The notes under the pieces were generated by a model. That model ran no database searches, was not told where the DNA came from, and was given only the letters and a program-made list of their open reading frames with translations. From Deltaproteobacteria bacterium (GTDB lineage Bacteria; Desulfobacterota; JADFVX01): a stretch of DNA of 64,000 nt. Location of the stretch: positions 1-64,000 of the forward strand of contig JAOUBX010000001.1 in NCBI GenBank assembly GCA_029860075.1, given 5' to 3'. Below, in pieces: positions 54,371 through 63,128 of this stretch. Position 1 is the stretch's first letter. The number at the start of each line of letters is the position of its first letter. The position numbers and the translations under genes were made by a program.

Positions 54371-54399
54371 AAATGGATTACTTATGAATCCATTTTTTA
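54371..54399 (+). terminator. Rho-independent terminator after the transketolase pair
   Basis: AAATGGATT-ACTTATG-AATCCATTT makes a 9-bp AT-rich stem with a T-rich tail, in the 98-base gap before 54443. This suggests the phosphoramidate-like module starts a separate transcript. Confidence 0.55.
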
Positions 54400-54442
54400 T
54401 TCGGGACTGCTTCCTTATCTATGACATTATGAGAATTAATTT

Positions 54443-55855
54443 ATGAATATTTCAACTAATGTATCAGTTTTAGCAGTTCAGAATTATGGACCCAGTGGCA
54501 CCTTGCTATTACAGAGCCTCCTGGATGGACATCCCAATATACTTTCTTTCCCCACTGTTTATATTCATAATTTTTTTTACTTTTGGGATAAACATGGAGA
54601 TGAGAGTACAGACTCCCTGATTAATTCCTTCATTGATGAATATAATTTCTGGTTTCACCCTGAAGGTGCTGTAAAGGCATTGGGCCTGCATCAAATGGGA
54701 GAGAATATGGATGAGACAATTTATGTTTCCGAGGAGATTTTCAAAAATACACTAAGTCATATAGTCGGCAGGGATGAGCATCCTTCTCGAAAGTCATTTT
54801 TTATTGCAATTTATTTTTCTTATGCAAAAGCTTTAGGCCGTAAAATAGATGAACCTGTTGTTTTAGTCTTTCCTATCCATAATTTACCTAGATTACATGC
54901 AAAATATTTAATTGAAGATTTTCCAAATGCCAAGTTTGTTCATATGATCAGGGAGCCGATCCAGTTGATCGTTTCTTCATTTAAACATGTTACACAAAAT
55001 TATCTTCCTGCCAATCCGGCTGAGTGTGCCTATTCACAAATGTTGAATGACTATATTAAACAATGGGGTTGGCCAAATAAGCGTTTTGTATATGGATACA
55101 AACCTTACTTCAATGAACATGAAAGATTTTCAAAAGCTGTAAAACTGGAAGATATTCATACTAATCCGGAAATAGTTTTAAAAACTATCTGTGAATGGCT
55201 TGATATTCCATGGCACAAGTGTCTTCTCACTAGCACCTTCAATGGAAAAAAGTGGTGGAATAGACCTGGATGTCCCAGGATATCAGGTTTCGGCTTGCAA
55301 GCTATCAAGAAAAAAACCGATGATGTAATCAGTGAGTTTGATAAATATCGATTGTATGGCTTAATGAGTAAAAAGTATAAAATATGGGGCTATCAGTACC
55401 CTGAGCTATGCAGTAATATTTTTTTTCAGATGGCTTTACCCTTTTTAATTTTAATTCCATTCAAAGCTGAAGGAAGTTTTCTCAAATATAGATTTATTTA
55501 TACTCCCATAGGTTTATACAAACAAATTATTGTGGCAATGACTAAGAGACTTAAAAAAAATCAGCTGCCATTGGGAATTGGAAATATAATTCATTTTGCC
55601 GGGAAATTTTTTGATTCTATTAATGTTATTTTTGAACCTGCATCAAAAAGTTCACTTTGGCACTATCTTAAAAAATTTATGGTGATTATGGGCTTTACTT
55701 TATTTGTACCCGTTTTTTTATTGATATTGCTTAAAGATACCCTGATGGTACGCTACTGGCTCTATCGAGGGTGGTTTGTTAACTTGCCGAAGAAAAGGTC
55801 TGAGGTCAGGCTATTATATGATGATGTTCTAAAAATAAATATTCAAGAAAAGTGA
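54443..55855 (+). CDS. Sulfotransferase-fold protein; candidate phosphoramidate transferase
   Basis: This 470-residue protein has a P-loop-like 5'-phosphate loop NYGPSGTLLLQSLLDGHP (G16-T20) and the 3'-phosphate-binding helix FVHMIREPIQLIVSSF with R170 and S178 spaced by eight, the classic PAPS-sulfotransferase signature. A membrane helix lies near the C-terminus (residues 410-430). Formally it is a carbohydrate sulfotransferase. However, it stands immediately before a CDP-amidate-kinase-like gene whose product would be a 3'-phosphorylated nucleotide donor, so transfer of a phosphoramidate to a glycan is an alternative. Confidence 0.75.
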   Translation: MNISTNVSVLAVQNYGPSGTLLLQSLLDGHPNILSFPTVYIHNFFYFWDKHGDESTDSLINSFIDEYNFWFHPEGAVKALGLHQMGENMDETIYVSEEIFKNTLSHIVGRDEHPSRKSFFIAIYFSYAKALGRKIDEPVVLVFPIHNLPRLHAKYLIEDFPNAKFVHMIREPIQLIVSSFKHVTQNYLPANPAECAYSQMLNDYIKQWGWPNKRFVYGYKPYFNEHERFSKAVKLEDIHTNPEIVLKTICEWLDIPWHKCLLTSTFNGKKWWNRPGCPRISGFGLQAIKKKTDDVISEFDKYRLYGLMSKKYKIWGYQYPELCSNIFFQMALPFLILIPFKAEGSFLKYRFIYTPIGLYKQIIVAMTKRLKKNQLPLGIGNIIHFAGKFFDSINVIFEPASKSSLWHYLKKFMVIMGFTLFVPVFLLILLKDTLMVRYWLYRGWFVNLPKKRSEVRLLYDDVLKINIQEK

Positions 55856-55863
55856 ATTGAAGA

Positions 55864-56382
55864 ATGAAGTTTGGGACAGTGTATTGGGTAACAGGTCTTG
55901 CCGGTTCAGGTAAAACAACTATCGGTAAATCTTTTTATGGTAAATTAAAAGACCAAAAGCCTAATGTTATTTTTTTAGATGGAGATACTTTGAGAGGTGT
56001 ATTCGGTAATAATGCCGGGCATTCTCTTGATGATCGGAGAGAGCTTGCAATGAGTTATGCCAGACTGTGCAAGATGATCTCTGATCAGGGGATAGATGTT
56101 ATTTGCGCTACCATGTCTCTTTTCAAGGAAGTTCATAAGTTTAATAGAGACAATATTGCCCACTATTATGAAGTTTTTATAGAGTGTGATATGGATGAAC
56201 TGATAAGACGCGATCAAAAGGGGATTTATTCAAAAGCTATCAAGGGTGATATGAAGGATGTAATAGGAGTTAACCTCCCTTATGATAAACCGGAGGATTG
56301 TGACCTGGTAATTGATAATACGGTACAGGACAGATTGAATGAAAAAGTGGGCAAAATTACAGAATTAATTGCTAAGATTTAA
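55864..56382 (+). CDS. APS-kinase-family protein, probable CDP-amidate 3'-kinase (Cj1415-like)
   Basis: The 172-residue protein has Walker A GLAGSGKTT (G11-T19), FLDGDTLRG and KGIYSKAIKGDMKDVIG, as in adenylyl-sulfate kinases (CysC). In the Campylobacter jejuni capsule pathway the homologue Cj1415 is not an APS kinase but phosphorylates CDP-amidate at the ribose 3' position. Here the other three pathway enzymes are encoded within 4.5 kb downstream, so the same role is likely. True APS kinase cannot be ruled out, but no sulfurylase gene is in the window. Confidence 0.78.
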   Translation: MKFGTVYWVTGLAGSGKTTIGKSFYGKLKDQKPNVIFLDGDTLRGVFGNNAGHSLDDRRELAMSYARLCKMISDQGIDVICATMSLFKEVHKFNRDNIAHYYEVFIECDMDELIRRDQKGIYSKAIKGDMKDVIGVNLPYDKPEDCDLVIDNTVQDRLNEKVGKITELIAKI

Positions 56383-56401
56383 CGTATAAAGGAGATGAAA
56401 G

Positions 56402-57181
56402 ATGAGCCAAAAATTAGTTGAAAAACACTGGGATTATTCTCTTCATGCAAAATATTATGAATTCAGGCCCAATTACAGTGATAGGGCGATTGATGTGCTT
56501 GCAAATTATGTGGGCGCTAGTAAGGGTGATGATTACTGTGTGGCAGATATTGGAGCCGGTACAGGTAATCTGAGTATTATGCTCCTCGCCCGTGGTTTTA
56601 ATGTGACGGCTGTTGAGCCCAATGATGAAATGAGAAATATAGGGATTGAGAGAACAGGTCAATCTGGAAATATTGAATGGATTAAAGCAAGTGGTATTGA
56701 TACAACCCTGAATGATAACTCCTTTGATTGGGTAACATTTGGAAGCAGTTTTAATGTAATAGACAGGAATCTTGCATTGAAAGAGACCTATAGGATTTTA
56801 AAAAGCAGGGGATATTTTTCCTGTATGTGGAATCACCGTAATCTTAATGACCCGATCCAGAATAGAGCAGAAGATATTATTGTAGCATTTGTGCCCAATT
56901 ATGACAGGGGGACTAGGCGTGAGGATCAACGCCCTGTCTTGGAGCAAAACAAGGATTTATTTAATGATATTTTTTATTCGGAGATTGACTTTGATGTGGA
57001 TAGAACCATTGATGAATATATCAATGCATGGAGAAGCGTTAAGAATAAATATTGGGACCTTGCTACTGAAGAAGGCAATATTCTCTTCCAGAAGATAACG
57101 GATAAAATGAGGGAGGAATTGCCCCATACGTTCAAAATAAGATATACAACCCGTTCCTGGACGCTTCAGAAGGTAGTATAG
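56402..57181 (+). CDS. Class I SAM-dependent methyltransferase
   Basis: A 259-residue methyltransferase with VADIGAGTGNLSIMLLARGF (SAM motif I) and VEPNDEM, then WVTFGSSFNVID and SRGYFSCMWNHRN. It belongs to the Methyltransf_11 group. Lying between the CDP-amidate kinase-like and glutamine kinase-like genes, it may O-methylate the phosphoramidate (as Cj1419/Cj1420 are believed to do) or a neighbouring sugar. AAAGGAGATGAAAG just before the start is a good ribosome site. Confidence 0.83.
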   Translation: MSQKLVEKHWDYSLHAKYYEFRPNYSDRAIDVLANYVGASKGDDYCVADIGAGTGNLSIMLLARGFNVTAVEPNDEMRNIGIERTGQSGNIEWIKASGIDTTLNDNSFDWVTFGSSFNVIDRNLALKETYRILKSRGYFSCMWNHRNLNDPIQNRAEDIIVAFVPNYDRGTRREDQRPVLEQNKDLFNDIFYSEIDFDVDRTIDEYINAWRSVKNKYWDLATEEGNILFQKITDKMREELPHTFKIRYTTRSWTLQKVV

Positions 57182-57185
57182 TTCT

Positions 57186-59537
57186 ATGCCCAGCTTTGTT
57201 TTTTCAACAAAAGCCAAAACGCTGGAAAGTTTATCCCTGCTGGTTAGCAATGCGAAAGTTCTACCTATTTACAGGTTTACTGTAGCTGAATTTTCTGCCC
57301 ATAAAAAGGGTGTTATTAATGCAATTCAAAAGAATTTTGAGCAAGAACTTCTGATTGTTCGTTCATCTCACAAAAATGAAGACAGCCTTGAAACATCAAA
57401 TGCCGGTCATTTCAAAACAGTTCTGGATGTTGCTAAGAGCAACGAGGTAAGCCTCACAAGCTCTATTGAGGAGGTTATTGCTTCTTACGAAATCTGTGAT
57501 GTGAATGATGAAGTTCTGGTCCAACCCATGCTCCGCGATATAAAAATATCAGGTGTCGTTTTTACCTCTGATATTGATACCTTGGCGCCTTATTACATCA
57601 TCAACTATGATGTCAGTGGAAAGAGTGATACTGTTGCTAGTGGCCTGGAGGGGGACCTTAAGACCTTTATCTGCTACAAGGAGTCCCCTGTTGAATGTAA
57701 CAATAATGATCTTAAAAAGGTTTGCAATGCCTGCAAGGAGTTAGAGGAAATTACAGGTAACGCCCATCTCGATATAGAGTTTGCAGTAGATGGAAAAGGC
57801 GACCTGTACATCTTTCAATGCAGACCTATAGCAATAAAAAACAAAGAAGACTTGTCACAGATTGATCTGGCAGATTCCTTGTTAAAGATCCATAAAAAAA
57901 TCAAAAAACTCTCCTTCCCTCATCCTAATCTGCTGGGAGACAAGGCAATGTTTGGAGTCATGCCGGACTGGAATCCTGCGGAAATTATCGGAGTGAAGCC
58001 TAAGCAACTTTCCTTATCTTTGTATAAGGAGCTTGTAACGGATAGTGTGTGGGCTTATCAGAGGGACAACTATGGTTATAGAAACCTGCGTTCCCATCCC
58101 CTGTTGATTTCATTTCTGGGAATGCCTTACATTGATGTGAGGGTAGATTTTAATTCTTTTATTCCTAAAAATTTAAATGAAAAAATTGCAAAAAAATTAT
58201 TTGCCTATTACATGAGTAAACTCGATGCCATGCCGACTCATCACGATAAGGTGGAATTTGAAGTTGTCCATTCCTGTTATTACCTTAATTTACCTGACAG
58301 ATTGAGGGAGTTATTGGATTACGGATTTAATGAAAACGAGATCAAAAGGATAGAATTTTCTCTACTAAATATCACAAACGACATTATTTGTCCGGAGCAT
58401 GGACTCTATAAACGAGACTTGGAAAAAATAGAGATCCTGAAGAAAAAGTATGACACCATCATCGAATCAGACCTCCCCCTAATCGAAAAGATATATTGGT
58501 TGGTTGAAGACTGTAAAAGGTTTGGCACATTGCCATTTGCCGGAGTTGCAAGGGCGGCATTTATTGGAATCCAGTTTTTGCAGTCATTCGTTGACTTGGG
58601 GATTATGACTATCTCAGAGTATGATGTTTTCATGAATTCATTAAATACAGTTGCAAAAAAATTAAATGCTGATTTGTGCAAACTGGCAGGAAAAGGCATG
58701 TCCAGGAAAGAATTTCTTGAGCAGTATGGGCATCTGAGACCTAATACCTATGATATTCTGTCTCTGAGATATGATGAAAATTTTGAACATTATTTTTCTG
58801 ATGCCAAGATTGTGCAAAATAAAGTGGAAACCTTTGAATTTAGTGTGGGGCAGCTTGAAAGGATCAATACGGCATTGGTTGAAAGTGGGCTCATGATAGA
58901 TGCTGATAGATTGATCAGATTTATCAAAGAGGCGGTTGAGGGGAGAGAATACGCAAAATTCATATTTACCAAATCACTGAGTGAAATATTGAGACAAATA
59001 AAGGTCTTGGGGGAGAAGGTTGGTATGAAGAGAGAAAAATTAGTCCACCTTGATATCAAGACAATACTTAACCTGTATGCAACTCTTGACCATCGTGATG
59101 TTAATGATGGCCTTTTAATGGATATAGAAAAAAATAAGGAAGCATTCAACTATACAAAGGCGGTTAAGCTGCCTACCCTCATTAGGGGGGCTGATGATAT
59201 TTATGCATTCTTTCTGGAAGATGAAGAACCTAATTTCATTACCCTTAAAATGGTGGAAGCTTATATAGTCATGGAAGATGAACTAAGAACTGGAAATCTT
59301 GAAAATAGGATTGCTTTTATAAAATCGGCAGATCCAGGATATGACTACCTGTTTTCAAAAAATATTGCCGGGTTGGTAACCCAGTTTGGAGGCGCGAATT
59401 CTCATATGGCAATACGATGTGCAGAGCTTGGAATCCCTGCTGTTATAGGAGCCGGCGAAAAGAAATTCAACCGGTGGTCCAAAGCTGGAATGCTGGCGTT
59501 GGATTGCGCAAACAGGCAAGTGCGAATAATATTATGA
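57186..59537 (+). CDS. PEP-synthase-like phosphotransferase, probable L-glutamine kinase (Cj1418-like)
   Basis: A 783-residue protein with an N-terminal PPDK/PEP-synthase ATP-grasp domain (ELLIVRSSHKNEDSLETSNAGHF, EFAVDGKGDLYIFQCRP) and a C-terminal swivelling domain with catalytic His740 in FGGANSHMAIRCAELGIPAV. The PEP/pyruvate-binding TIM barrel of PEP synthase is absent; a distinct middle region (about 230-700) takes its place. This architecture is the one of L-glutamine kinase Cj1418, which phosphorylates the side-chain amide of Gln to give L-glutamine phosphate. Rifampin phosphotransferase has a similar plan, so substrate is inferred from neighbours. Overlaps the next gene by four bases (ATGA). 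Confidence 0.83.
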   Translation: MPSFVFSTKAKTLESLSLLVSNAKVLPIYRFTVAEFSAHKKGVINAIQKNFEQELLIVRSSHKNEDSLETSNAGHFKTVLDVAKSNEVSLTSSIEEVIASYEICDVNDEVLVQPMLRDIKISGVVFTSDIDTLAPYYIINYDVSGKSDTVASGLEGDLKTFICYKESPVECNNNDLKKVCNACKELEEITGNAHLDIEFAVDGKGDLYIFQCRPIAIKNKEDLSQIDLADSLLKIHKKIKKLSFPHPNLLGDKAMFGVMPDWNPAEIIGVKPKQLSLSLYKELVTDSVWAYQRDNYGYRNLRSHPLLISFLGMPYIDVRVDFNSFIPKNLNEKIAKKLFAYYMSKLDAMPTHHDKVEFEVVHSCYYLNLPDRLRELLDYGFNENEIKRIEFSLLNITNDIICPEHGLYKRDLEKIEILKKKYDTIIESDLPLIEKIYWLVEDCKRFGTLPFAGVARAAFIGIQFLQSFVDLGIMTISEYDVFMNSLNTVAKKLNADLCKLAGKGMSRKEFLEQYGHLRPNTYDILSLRYDENFEHYFSDAKIVQNKVETFEFSVGQLERINTALVESGLMIDADRLIRFIKEAVEGREYAKFIFTKSLSEILRQIKVLGEKVGMKREKLVHLDIKTILNLYATLDHRDVNDGLLMDIEKNKEAFNYTKAVKLPTLIRGADDIYAFFLEDEEPNFITLKMVEAYIVMEDELRTGNLENRIAFIKSADPGYDYLFSKNIAGLVTQFGGANSHMAIRCAELGIPAVIGAGEKKFNRWSKAGMLALDCANRQVRIIL

Positions 59538-60160
59538 AGCGTATAGCCATAACGCAGCGTTTGATTGAAAATGACAGTTATTATGAGGTCAGAGATGCCC
59601 TTGATGTAAGATGGGCTCAGTTACTGGGAAAACTTGGATGGCTTCCAGTAATTCTTCCAACAGCCTTTGACTTTGGAGAATATTTTCGATCATTTAAAAT
59701 TGATGGAGTTGTACTTAGCGGGGGAAATGATCTTGCTCTACATTCGGACAGCAGTTTGTCCCGGAAGAGAGATGCCTTTGAAATGGGAATTATTAAATTT
59801 GCGCTAAATAATGATATTCCTGTTTTTGGAATTTGCAGAGGGATGCAGATATTGGCCCAATATTTTAACTGTACATTTAAAAAAATAGATGGGCATGTTG
59901 GTAGTAGGCATAAATTGGTTAATTCGGACAGATCGAGATATAAGGATGATTTAGCTAAATTGAATGAAGTGAATTCATTTCATAATTACGGCATAGACAT
60001 TGTACATGATGATTTGATTGTATCTGCAAGGAGTGAAGATGATGCAGTAGAAGCAATTGAACATAAGCATTATAAGGTGTTTGGGCAAATGTGGCACAGC
60101 GAAAGGGAAACCCCTTTTTCTGATGTTGAACTGAATATAATAAGTAAATTTTTTAACTGA
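59534..60160 (+). CDS. Class I glutamine-amidotransferase-like hydrolase, probable gamma-glutamyl-CDP-amidate hydrolase (Cj1417-like)
   Basis: A 208-residue protein of the gamma-glutamyl hydrolase/peptidase C26 group (PuuD-like) with GVVLSGGNDL, the nucleophile C101 in FGICRGMQILA, and H188/E190 in GQMWHSERE. In C. jejuni Cj1417 releases glutamate from gamma-glutamyl-CDP-amidate, leaving CDP-amidate. Its start overlaps the kinase gene (ATGA), supporting a shared pathway. A shorter, unrelated role as GABA-pathway hydrolase is unlikely in this setting. A longer frame upstream from 59417 lies inside the preceding gene and is not the start. Confidence 0.84.
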   Translation: MKRIAITQRLIENDSYYEVRDALDVRWAQLLGKLGWLPVILPTAFDFGEYFRSFKIDGVVLSGGNDLALHSDSSLSRKRDAFEMGIIKFALNNDIPVFGICRGMQILAQYFNCTFKKIDGHVGSRHKLVNSDRSRYKDDLAKLNEVNSFHNYGIDIVHDDLIVSARSEDDAVEAIEHKHYKVFGQMWHSERETPFSDVELNIISKFFN

Positions 60161-60169
60161 GGGATTTCT

Positions 60170-60907
60170 ATGAAGGGGGTAATACTTGCTGCCGGAAGAG
60201 GTAGCCGGATGAAGGATGAGACCGATAATAAGCCTAAATGTTTGGCAAAACTAGGAGGAAAGCCGCTCATTCAATGGCAGATAGAGTCAATGAAGGAGGG
60301 GCAAATTGAGGAGATAGGTATTGTACGGGGGTACATGTCCCATATGCTTGACGGCTATGGAGATAAACATTTTGAGAACCACAGATGGTCAGAGACCAAT
60401 ATGGTAATGTCATTGACCTGTGCGGAAGAATGGTTGGATAACGGCACCTGTATAGTTAGCTACTCTGATATCGTATATTCTGCTGATACTATTTCTTTAT
60501 TGTCGAAAAAAGAAGGTGATATAGTGATTACTTATGATAAAGAATGGTTAAAGTTATGGCAGAAACGATTTGAAAATCCATTATCGGATGCAGAAACATT
60601 TCGTATTGATAAAAGAGGAGTTTTAGTTGAAATTGGTAATAGAGCAAAAAGTCTTGATGAGATTGAAGGGCAGTATATGGGTCTTCTAAAATTTACTTCC
60701 AGAGGGTGGCAACAGGTAAAAGGTTATCTATCTACTTTAAATCAGGAAGAATGCGACAGGCTTGATATGACGGGTCTGCTAAACAGATTAATAGAAAGAA
60801 AAATCATTATAGACACAGTGCCCATAAATGAATGGTGGTATGAAGTAGATAGTGAAAAGGATTTGAAAATATATAACTCTTTATTGAATGAAAGGGATTG
60901 CAATTGA
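60170..60907 (+). CDS. Nucleotidyltransferase, probable CTP:phosphoglutamine cytidylyltransferase (Cj1416-like)
   Basis: A 245-residue protein of the NTP_transferase family with ILAAGRGSRM, NKPKCLAKLGGKPLIQWQI and ETNMVMSL, VSYSDIVYS (metal-binding). It resembles LicC/choline-phosphate cytidylyltransferase types. In the C. jejuni pathway Cj1416 uses CTP and L-glutamine phosphate to make gamma-glutamyl-CDP-amidate. Directly after the hydrolase gene (nine bases), it completes the four-enzyme set. Confidence 0.84.
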   Translation: MKGVILAAGRGSRMKDETDNKPKCLAKLGGKPLIQWQIESMKEGQIEEIGIVRGYMSHMLDGYGDKHFENHRWSETNMVMSLTCAEEWLDNGTCIVSYSDIVYSADTISLLSKKEGDIVITYDKEWLKLWQKRFENPLSDAETFRIDKRGVLVEIGNRAKSLDEIEGQYMGLLKFTSRGWQQVKGYLSTLNQEECDRLDMTGLLNRLIERKIIIDTVPINEWWYEVDSEKDLKIYNSLLNERDCN

Positions 60908-61071
60908 TAACCCATTTTCTCATGGAATGCTTGTTTAACATTTTAGTTGGTATGTTACATTACATTGTATGAGAGAAGTTGCCCGTTTGGGTATTTAATA
61001 AATAAAAGAAGTGATTGTCACGAAAGTTACTTTATGAACGTTAATTTTACCTGATTTATAAAGGTTTATTC

Positions 61072-62109
61072 ATGTCAGACTACATCATTTCAAAGCTTAT
61101 TTTAGATACACTGTTAGAGAGTGAAAAAATATCGGTTATTGATTGTGGCGCCAGAGGTGGGGGGGAACGGCAATGGTCATCATTAACCAATAATATGATT
61201 CTTTATGGCTTTGATCCTGATAAAGATGAATGCGATCACCTAAATGAGCAAGCCAAGAATAAGGGGCTTGATCATTTTTATTACCCTTTATGCCTTGCCG
61301 AAAATAATGATAAAAATCGTGATTTTTATATTGCAAAGTGTTGTGATTCAAGTTCCCTGTATCCGCCGAATGAGGAGTTGTTAAAGAGATTCAAACAAAG
61401 TGTCTGGGGAAAAACTGTTTATACCTTTGATTCACTTAAAACAGATAAAATTGAGAAGGTTAGCACAACGAGTCTGGATATATGGGCTGAGGAAAATAAT
61501 ATTAAAGAGGTAGATTTCATCAAACTTGATGTTCAGGGTGCAGAGCTTGAAGTTCTTAAAGGAGGAAAAAAACTATTAAAATCTACCTTAGGTTTGAATA
61601 TAGAGGTTTGGTTTCTTCCTCTTTACAGGGGGATACCTCTGTTTAGTGATATCGATTCTTTTGTTCGCAGTGAGGATTTTGATTTTTATTCAATGCATAC
61701 TTATACTTCCGGTCAATTTGTTGGCAGAAAGTCATCTCCCGTTATGTTTGACAGGGTTAATACTTTTTGGGAACAGCAACTGGCAGGGCAATTAGTGACT
61801 ACAGATGCATTCTTTTTAAAAGATCCCATTCAAAGGGCGATACCCTCTATGGATAATAATAAAATTTTAAAATTATCCTGTATTGCAGAAATAAGCGAGC
61901 AGATAGAGTATGCTTTTGAGCTTTTATCTTATTTGAAAAAGAAGCTGGATGTAGAGGGTGAAGATAAAAAATCAAGACTTGTTAATGATATTTATCGTAT
62001 AGCTGCTAAAAAATATGGCAGGAAAAAAAAGATCATATATTTGAAAAAAGACTTGGAAAACAGAGTGTTCCAGCCAATAAAAAAAATGAAAAAGAGATTT
62101 TTGGGTTAG
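61072..62109 (+). CDS. FkbM-family methyltransferase
   Basis: A 345-residue protein with VIDCGARGGGERQW, YGFDPDKDECDHL and the FkbM segment VDFIKLDVQGAELEVLKGGKKLL. FkbM enzymes are O-methyltransferases. The last 80 residues are Lys-rich helical. It starts 164 bases after the cytidylyltransferase, in an intergenic region without a clear terminator. Methylation of the phosphoramidate or a sugar is possible. Confidence 0.85.
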   Translation: MSDYIISKLILDTLLESEKISVIDCGARGGGERQWSSLTNNMILYGFDPDKDECDHLNEQAKNKGLDHFYYPLCLAENNDKNRDFYIAKCCDSSSLYPPNEELLKRFKQSVWGKTVYTFDSLKTDKIEKVSTTSLDIWAEENNIKEVDFIKLDVQGAELEVLKGGKKLLKSTLGLNIEVWFLPLYRGIPLFSDIDSFVRSEDFDFYSMHTYTSGQFVGRKSSPVMFDRVNTFWEQQLAGQLVTTDAFFLKDPIQRAIPSMDNNKILKLSCIAEISEQIEYAFELLSYLKKKLDVEGEDKKSRLVNDIYRIAAKKYGRKKKIIYLKKDLENRVFQPIKKMKKRFLG

Positions 62110-62150
62110 ATGAGATCAGTAATCATTAATGGAATAGAGACAAGTTAACG

Positions 62151-63128
62151 TTGTTCTATAAAGGGAAAAGAGTTCTGGTCACTGGCGGGACCGGTTTTGT
62201 CGGCCTCCATATTGTTTTGGAATTGTTAAAGCAGGGAGCGAAAGTTCGAGTTCCCCTTCATAATCGCCCTCTGATTATTCAAGATGAAAATATTGAGATA
62301 ATCAGCGTTGATTTGTCAGATCAAAATGGTTGTCTGAAGGCAGCAGATGGTGTTGATTATGTTTTTCATGCTGCCGGCGCGGTCGCTGGAGTTGGTCTTG
62401 CTGCCAATGGTTCAATGGCTGCGATTACAACGAACCTTATCCTGACCTCACAAATGTTGCAGGCCTCATGGACAGCCAGAGTAAAACGGTTTTTACTTTT
62501 TAGCAGCAGCACAGGATACCCTGTGACCGACCATCCGGTTCAAGAAGATGAAATGTGGAGTGGTCCGACTCACCCAAACTACTTTGGTTACGGTTGGATG
62601 CGAAGGTATTTTGAGAGGCTGGGCGAATTTGTCGCATCCAGTTCGGATCTCCAAATATCAATTATAAGGCCTACGGCTGTATATGGGCAATATGATAATT
62701 TTGACCCTTTAACGAGCCATGTCATTCCTGCTCTCATCAGAAAGGCGGTTGAAAGGCAAACACCTTATGAAGTCTGGGGCAGTGGTGAAGAGGCAAGAGA
62801 TTTTCTGCATGTGAGTGATTTGGCAAGAGGCTGCCTCCTCATGTTGGAGAAAAACCCTGCATGTGATCCTGTTAACATTGGTTATGGTCAGGCTGTTAAG
62901 ATTAAAGATATTGTCCATATGATTTTAAAAGCTGCCGGACATAATCAGGTTGAGGTCATATTTAATCAATCAAAGCCGACAACTATACCGGTAAGAGCTG
63001 TTAATACTGATAAGGCGAGAACATTGCTTGGCTTTGAGCCGCAAGTTTCTCTTGAAGATGGTTTAAGGGATACGCTTTACTGGTATGCTAAAAAGGAAAA
63101 ATATAACCTGACTGAGATTTCTAAATGA
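62151..63128 (+). CDS. Extended SDR (NAD-dependent epimerase-like), YxxxR variant
   Basis: A 325-residue SDR starting at TTG 62151 with VLVTGGTGFVGLHIVLEL, LFSSSTGYPV and NYFGYGWMRRYFERLG (Y147, R151 where YxxxK would be). The C-terminal half has PYEVWGSGEEARDFLHV. It is a paralogue of the SDR at 50986 (both share GYGW/GVGW and the PTTI..R motif). The Lys-to-Arg change could preserve chemistry or alter it. Overlaps the next gene by four bases. Confidence 0.83.
   Translation: MFYKGKRVLVTGGTGFVGLHIVLELLKQGAKVRVPLHNRPLIIQDENIEIISVDLSDQNGCLKAADGVDYVFHAAGAVAGVGLAANGSMAAITTNLILTSQMLQASWTARVKRFLLFSSSTGYPVTDHPVQEDEMWSGPTHPNYFGYGWMRRYFERLGEFVASSSDLQISIIRPTAVYGQYDNFDPLTSHVIPALIRKAVERQTPYEVWGSGEEARDFLHVSDLARGCLLMLEKNPACDPVNIGYGQAVKIKDIVHMILKAAGHNQVEVIFNQSKPTTIPVRAVNTDKARTLLGFEPQVSLEDGLRDTLYWYAKKEKYNLTEISK

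Noticed and set aside
55864-56382. APS kinase as sign of sulfate activation
   Set aside because: No ATP sulfurylase gene is in the window, and its neighbours match the CDP-amidate pathway better. Kept as an alternative only.
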